Assembly: GCF_015667585.1 (NCBI RefSeq)
Contig: NZ_JADPEG010000010.1
Location: 62,001-126,000 of the forward strand
Length of the DNA: 64,000 bases
Direction of reading: 5' to 3'
Origin: Clostridium sp. D33t1_170424_F3
Lineage (GTDB): Bacteria > Bacillota > Clostridia > Oscillospirales > Acutalibacteraceae
Shown: piece after piece, positions 60,001-64,000 of the stretch
How positions within the stretch are numbered: position 1 is the stretch's first letter
Layout: every line of letters starts with the position of its first letter
Program-made: the position numbers and the translations under genes
Notes under the pieces: generated by a model
What the model saw: the letters and a program-made list of their open reading frames with translations, nothing else
Databases searched by the model: none
What the model was told of the DNA's origin: nothing

Positions 60001-60594
60001 CGCCGCCTTTTCCTTGAGCCAGCGTTCCGGAAAGGGATGGGAACGGACAAAATCGTACAGCGTCTGCACGATGGAAATCAGCTTGCTGTCGTCCCTTCCG
60101 GCGGAAAACGCATCCACCAGATGGAAGAACGCAGGGTCGCCCGCCGCATAGAATTCCTCCAGCACCTGCGTAATGGCGTCGCTGCGCAGCAGGGTCATCT
60201 CCGCCTCGTCCAGGATGCGAAAATCCGGGGAAATCCCCAGTTTATAAAAATTTTCCCGGATCAATTCACTGCAAAAGCTGTGGATGGTACTGATATGCGC
60301 GCGGGACAACAAAAGCTGCTGGCGCTGCAGCCGCACATTATACGGGTCCTGTTCCAGCAAAAGGGAAATCTGCGCGCCGATCCGGTCCCGCATCTCCGCG
60401 GCGGCGGCTTTGGTAAACGTCACCACCAGCAGGCGGTCCGCATCCGTTGGCGTCCGTTCGTCGGTCAGCCGTTCGATCACGCGCTGCACCAGCACCGCTG
60501 TTTTCCCAGACCCTGCCGCCGCGGAAACCAGCAGCGTGCCGTTCCGCGCCTCAATTGCGTCGCGCTGGCTGGGGGTCCAATTACGCGTTCCCAT
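57058..60594 (-). CDS. addA: ATP-dependent helicase/nuclease subunit A
   Basis: AddA (1178 residues) is the UvrD-like helicase/nuclease of the AddAB complex that resects double-strand breaks for RecA. Walker A SAAAGSGKTAVL near the N-terminus; helicase motif II MVDEYQDTNEAQD; motif III FVGDVKQSIYSFRQA; motif VI LRILYVAMTRAKEKL. The C-terminal RecB nuclease domain shows AVDCAFVEDGRLVIVDYKTDR (Asp, Asp, Lys catalytic). ATG 60594 follows AAAGGAGGGG; overlaps addB by 14 bases. Confidence 0.97.
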   Translation of the reverse strand: MGTRNWTPSQRDAIEARNGTLLVSAAAGSGKTAVLVQRVIERLTDERTPTDADRLLVVTFTKAAAAEMRDRIGAQISLLLEQDPYNVRLQRQQLLLSRAHISTIHSFCSELIRENFYKLGISPDFRILDEAEMTLLRSDAITQVLEEFYAAGDPAFFHLVDAFSAGRDDSKLISIVQTLYDFVRSHPFPERWLKEKAAMYHPAGPASQSVWGKTALAFAEDAATYAISLTQNALSLMQQDETIAKVYRDAYTADLAGLMDLREKARRADWDALAVACCNFSYTKLKPLRGYADDPLKNKLASSRKEVKATVEKLAGIFSATEADCADDIARLAPLVESLFALTSSFAKRLDQLKAERRAADFGDLEHWALKLLVRDTPEGSARTQEAEELASRFDEIMVDEYQDTNEAQDMIFRAVSREESNLFFVGDVKQSIYSFRQAMPQIFLRRRALYPAYDRERDQYPASIALDRNFRSREGVTGAVNFVFHQLMSVQTGDLDYDEREELVPGASFPPGTTPDTSLDIIDLSKGDEKEAVLAESLHIAQRIRQMRSSGETVTENGAQRPVEYRDICILLRSANRYAKQYAQELQRLGIPAWADTTGGFFSAPEIAVVLSLLRVIDNPMQDIPLLAVLMSPIYGFTPDELADVRMGERRELLYLAVTKSAEDGNARTAAFLKDLEEYRVLAATMSSDRLMRTIYEKTGYPDLVQAQPNGALRLANLRLLLEYARKYEGAGFNGLSGFIRMIDRLEKQDSDLASASTVNEAANVVKIMSVHRSKGLEFPVCILAGCSRRFNKERGDVLLHPELGFGVKLRDPETGARLDTLPRTAAALEIDRGEMSEELRILYVAMTRAKEKLLLLTAVKDAAKTLGKLASRLTEEPRVPPYVVRGVSCISDWLLLCALRHPDGGKLCEMADALPGVTVPCETRWEIQLVYPEREAEQETQEPEKEAAPDPVLLQKLQEKIAFQYPYAALKGVPAKVAASELAAKKVSFQYAASSRPAFLEKKGLTPAERGTALHAFMQFAKYADAAQNPEIELKRLVQQKFLTKEQADAVELDRVRAFFSSELAKRILASEQVWREYQFTVEIPAGEVQPDLPEALAEEAVVLQGAVDCAFVEDGRLVIVDYKTDRTVNAAALWERYAPQLKLYRRALEQCTGLPVKECLLYSFYMNRSIQGGSL

Positions 60595-63500
60595 CGCCGT
60601 CCCCTCCTTTCGCATCCTGTGTCAGCTCCGCCACCGCCGCGTCGCGGTCCCATTTTGCCATTGGACGGGCGGCGTCCTCCTGTTCATGTCCACAGACGGC
60701 AAAATACGGGCACCACTCGCAGGCGTCCGTGTCTCCATTTAAGGGTATTGCCGCAATTTTCCCCTTGTGCAGTTCCAACGCCATCTGGGCTACAAGCTCC
60801 TTTGCGTGCCGCATGATGGCGTTCATCTCTTTGGGCGATACGACGCTGTCCCGCTTGGCAGGCGCGCCGTTTTTCAGGGCGACCGGAATGTATTTCCCCT
60901 CCGCCTTTTGCTCCATCGCTTCAATGACAGAGGCGTCGTCGACCAGCAAACCGTTCATACGCAGCTTTTTTGCTTCCTCCATCGCCACCTTGTCCGGAGA
61001 AACGCCGCGCGCGGTGGAAAGGCTGGGCCGAGACGCCGGCATGTAGAGGATTCCCGCCGGGCCGGGCTGTAGCCCGTAGCGGGGCCCCGCATTTTCACAG
61101 AGCGCCGCCAGATAGATCAGCATCTGCATGTTGACGCCATAAATGACGTCGGAAAGCTTAAATTCCTTTTTCCCTGTCTTGTAATCGATCACACGCAGGT
61201 ACTGCACGCCCTTTTTTCGGTACAAATCCACGCGGTCCACTTTGCCGTCCACGCGCACCTCCCCGCCGTCCGGCAAAGAAACCGCCAGCGGCGGTACCTC
61301 CTCCGTCCCGATGGGCAATTCAAAATCCACCGGCTGGAATTCGCTCTGGCAAAGCTCCTCCGCGATATGCCGGACGATCACCGCCGCGGATTCAGAAAGG
61401 CGCGCCACCAAATATGAGAAGCGCGGCGTTTTGCTCTGCAACCCACCCATTTTCGTCTCCGCATATCGGTTCAGCAGACGGTCAATCTCCTTTTTCAAAT
61501 CCGGCGCACTCATCTGATGGAGCCGCTCCGCCCCCAGATCCCGAAACAGATGTTCCAGCAGATAGTGCATCAGGCTGCCGTATTCCAGTGCGTCCAGCTC
61601 CGCCGCGCGCCGCTCCTTTGCGTGCAGGCCAAACCGGCAGAAATATTGGAACCGGCAGAGATAAAATTTTTCAACTTGCGTTGCAGAAACATGCATGCTC
61701 GCACCAAACAAATCAAACGCCTTTTGCTCATCCTCAAATGCAGCAGGACGCTTCCGGGAAGCGCGCTCCAGCGCGGCAATGCGCGGCGCATAGTCTTCCC
61801 TTTCTGCAAAAAGCTGTTTCAAAGACGCGGCGGCAGACGTTTGTTCGCGCCATCGCTGCGCCGCCAAGGCCAACGCAGGCTGCTCCGCGTTGGCAAAATA
61901 CAACAGCGGCAGGCTGTATCGCGTATGAATCGGGAGATCTTTGAGGAGGGACTGCGCCTCCGTTACGATGACCGACGCACGCTTCGCCTCCCCCTCCGGC
62001 CCGGACGCGGGGAAGCTGATAAACAATCGCTCCGATGCGGCGCTTACCGCCGCATACGCCAGGAAACGCTCCTGCACGGCGACGCCCTCCAGCGTATCGT
62101 TGAGGGGCAGCCCCAAGGCGATCAATTCCCGGCGTTCGCTGTCGCTGAAAACGCCGCCGGAACCGGGCGTCAACGGAAAATCTCCCTGCGATGCGCCCAG
62201 CAAAAAGACCACTTTCGGCTCATGCGTCCGGATGCGGTCCGCCGCGCCGACGGTAACCGCGTCCAGTTCCTCCGGGATGCTCGCCACATCGTTCGCCAAG
62301 ATCATCAGCCGGAGCAATTCCGCGTAGCGCGTATGGCGCAGGACGGCATCCCCCAGCACCAGCGCGCTTTGGTCCAATATCTGCATCAGAATATCCCAGA
62401 GGCGGAGCTGCCGTTCCGCCAGTTCCGTTTTTCCCGCATCCGCCAGCCGTGCGGCCAGTCCCTTTAAATGCTCTGATACGCCGATTTCTTCCAACATCTG
62501 ATAAACCGCTGCCGCCATTTTTTCCCCGTCCGCGTCCGCAATACGCGCCGCGAAGCGCAGCAACGGTTCTACCACCGCCGCACGGCTTGCATTTAAGGCT
62601 GCAAGCGCATCCCTGTCTTTTTCCGTCCACTCCTCTACAAAGCCTCTGGGATGCTCCGTCCATTGTTCCCGCCACTTTTTTCCCGACAAGCTCCAAAGAA
62701 AAGTATAGTTCTCCAGAGACGAAATCTCCTCGATTGTCAGGCCCGTCAAACCCGTTTTTAAATAAGAAAACACGTCTGAGGAAGTAAAACCGGAACGGAT
62801 GACCTGAAAGGCCGAGAGAACCAAACGCATCAACGGTTCCGCATCGATCCGCTGCGGTTGATCCATAAAATAGGGAATCTCCCGGCGTTCCAGCGCCGCG
62901 TCGAGAATCTCCCGGTAATCGTCCGGCGACCGGACAATCACCGAAAAATCGCGGTACCGGTAACCGGCGTTTATCACCAGCTCGCGGATCGCCGCGGCCG
63001 TAAATTCGGATTCGTCATACAGGTCTCCCGCTTCGTACAGGACGACGCCTTCTGCGGGCTTTTTATCCCCGCGAACCGTCCGAAAAGCGCCCTCTTCAAG
63101 CGCTGCGATTCCCTTTGCACGGAAGCGTTTTCCCGCATCCAGCGCAACCGGCGCGGCAACCCGAACGTTCCGTTCCTTCGCCAGGCGGATCAGGCTGTTC
63201 CCCGTTCGCCGCACCAAAGAGAATAACCCCATCCCTTTTTCCGGATCGTCCAGCGTATCCGTACATAATGACAGATAGACTTCGTCCGCCTGCTCCAGTA
63301 TCAGGGAAAGAATTTGATATTCCTGAACGGTAAAGCTTTGGAATGCATCGACCGCCACCACGCACCCTTTAAAATATGCATGCCGCTCTAACAACAATTT
63401 CAGGCGCGTCAAGTCGTCCAGCGGGTCGATAAAGCTCTGCGCGACCAACGCCTCATACGCTTCCAAAATCAGAGAAAGCTCCCTGGCCTTCTGCTGCAAG

Positions 63501-63946
63501 GTACCGGATAACCGCGATTGACCGTCTACAGCCGTTTGCAACAAGTCACGGGGCGTAACGCCGCACATTTTGAGTTCTGCTTCCACAGAAAGAAGCAGGG
63601 AAATCAATTCCACACTGTCCGCATTTTTTCGGTAAAAATCCATTTGATCCTTTACCTGCTCCAGCGCCAGGCTCATAAAGGCGTTCCGTCCGCCGTCGTC
63701 CAGCCGTCTTCCCGCCGCACCGCCGTATCTGCGGAACGCCCGGTCCGCCAAACGGGTAAAGCTGAGCACCTGTACGCGCTGCGCGTCCTTCGCTCCCAGC
63801 AGGCGCAGCATTGCGCGCTCATTTTGAAAAGAGCTCTGCTCCGGAACCAGCAAAACCGGCGTTTGCTCCGGGGGCGTCTCTTTTAAAATCTCTCTTATTT
63901 TCGTCGTTTTTCCGCTTCCCGCGCGGCCAAGCAATAAATGCAGCAT
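60581..63946 (-). CDS. addB: ATP-dependent nuclease subunit B
   Basis: AddB (1121 residues) partners AddA. Walker A LLLGRAGSGKTTKI near the N-terminus; an inactive-helicase core follows, then a C-terminal nuclease domain (VDGKVDRVDLYRK, VIDYKTGKKEF) with an iron-sulfur cluster held by the first cysteine in FYLCRFQYFCRFG and the last three in CEWCPYFAVC. ATG 63946 follows GGAGGAG; a longer reading (63994) adds 16 residues. Confidence 0.95.
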   Translation of the reverse strand: MLHLLLGRAGSGKTTKIREILKETPPEQTPVLLVPEQSSFQNERAMLRLLGAKDAQRVQVLSFTRLADRAFRRYGGAAGRRLDDGGRNAFMSLALEQVKDQMDFYRKNADSVELISLLLSVEAELKMCGVTPRDLLQTAVDGQSRLSGTLQQKARELSLILEAYEALVAQSFIDPLDDLTRLKLLLERHAYFKGCVVAVDAFQSFTVQEYQILSLILEQADEVYLSLCTDTLDDPEKGMGLFSLVRRTGNSLIRLAKERNVRVAAPVALDAGKRFRAKGIAALEEGAFRTVRGDKKPAEGVVLYEAGDLYDESEFTAAAIRELVINAGYRYRDFSVIVRSPDDYREILDAALERREIPYFMDQPQRIDAEPLMRLVLSAFQVIRSGFTSSDVFSYLKTGLTGLTIEEISSLENYTFLWSLSGKKWREQWTEHPRGFVEEWTEKDRDALAALNASRAAVVEPLLRFAARIADADGEKMAAAVYQMLEEIGVSEHLKGLAARLADAGKTELAERQLRLWDILMQILDQSALVLGDAVLRHTRYAELLRLMILANDVASIPEELDAVTVGAADRIRTHEPKVVFLLGASQGDFPLTPGSGGVFSDSERRELIALGLPLNDTLEGVAVQERFLAYAAVSAASERLFISFPASGPEGEAKRASVIVTEAQSLLKDLPIHTRYSLPLLYFANAEQPALALAAQRWREQTSAAASLKQLFAEREDYAPRIAALERASRKRPAAFEDEQKAFDLFGASMHVSATQVEKFYLCRFQYFCRFGLHAKERRAAELDALEYGSLMHYLLEHLFRDLGAERLHQMSAPDLKKEIDRLLNRYAETKMGGLQSKTPRFSYLVARLSESAAVIVRHIAEELCQSEFQPVDFELPIGTEEVPPLAVSLPDGGEVRVDGKVDRVDLYRKKGVQYLRVIDYKTGKKEFKLSDVIYGVNMQMLIYLAALCENAGPRYGLQPGPAGILYMPASRPSLSTARGVSPDKVAMEEAKKLRMNGLLVDDASVIEAMEQKAEGKYIPVALKNGAPAKRDSVVSPKEMNAIMRHAKELVAQMALELHKGKIAAIPLNGDTDACEWCPYFAVCGHEQEDAARPMAKWDRDAAVAELTQDAKGGDGDGNA

Positions 63947-64000
63947 AGGCTCCTCCGGTTCCCAATGAACTTCTACCCCATTATACGGTTCCATTTTCTA

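Noticed and set aside
1-64000. CRISPR arrays, insertion sequences, integrases, prophage or rRNA genes
   Set aside because: No spaced repeats, transposase motifs, integrase motifs, phage structural genes or rRNA sequence seen on either strand.
63947-64000. Further gene upstream of addB
   Set aside because: Only 54 bases remain; they hold the addB Shine-Dalgarno and an open frame without recognisable content.

Overview
The window reads as a chromosomal segment of an anaerobic, spore-forming member of the Clostridia, most like the Oscillospiraceae/Ruminococcaceae group. The reasons are a gerA-type spore germination operon, AddAB instead of RecBCD, IreB, a YqeK-RsfS-LeuS cluster, large oxygen-sensitive 2-hydroxyacyl-CoA dehydratase/activase-type proteins, and fairly GC-rich coding sequence in a genome with AT-rich sigma-A promoters. 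There is no rRNA operon, CRISPR array, prophage, integrase or insertion sequence. Nearly all of it is densely packed housekeeping sequence, and both edges cut through neighbouring chromosome (pheT on the left).

Layout. 1-1747 (+): 3' end of pheT, ireB and a small conserved unknown. 1899-5012 (-): a DEDDh exonuclease with a zinc ribbon, typA and tRNA-Gly(GCC). 5297-7323 (+): primosome pair (DnaD-like and DnaI/DnaC-like). 7371-8498 (-): prfB without the usual frameshift. 8811-12921 (+): a RING/zinc-ribbon membrane protein, galU, the rpsF-ssb-rpsR operon with a structured leader, and an amidohydrolase. 13035-17391 (-): a PASTA pseudokinase, a YebC regulator, an FMN reductase, and an aspartate carbamoyltransferase carrying a PyrI-like zinc domain. 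17643-22292 (+): a split acyl-CoA dehydratase activase/dehydratase system coupled to mscL. 22443-26142 (-): spore germination A-B-C operon, divergent from a DUF421-DUF4363 pair (26346-27411, +). 27519-35789: short mixed-strand units including nrdR, an ABC-F ATPase, an HPr-like protein without the catalytic histidine, mtaB, a GHL10 glycoside hydrolase and zinc-ribbon/DUF1294 membrane proteins.

35963-55588 (-) is one 20-kb same-strand block: infC-rpmI-rplT, rRNA methyltransferase, dprA, topA, trmFO, plsX, rnc, radical SAM, smc, ftsY, rdgB, GNAT, yhbY, nadD, yqeK, rsfS, leuS. It joins translation initiation, DNA topology, tRNA modification, lipid synthesis, chromosome condensation, SRP targeting and ribosome silencing. 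55890-56400 (+) is a small membrane protein overlapping a YbjQ-family gene. 56452-63946 (-) holds a tiny membrane protein, an ACT-domain protein and addBA.

The most interesting points are the zinc-ribbon/PASTA protein in which the VAIK, HRD and DFG kinase motifs are all altered, the ATCase-zinc-domain fusion, the Crh-like HPr with Glu in place of His15, the dehydratase/activase system overlapping mscL, and several RNA leaders (infC with an ATT start, rpsF, the ABC-F gene). Family calls come from reading motifs by eye, with no database search.
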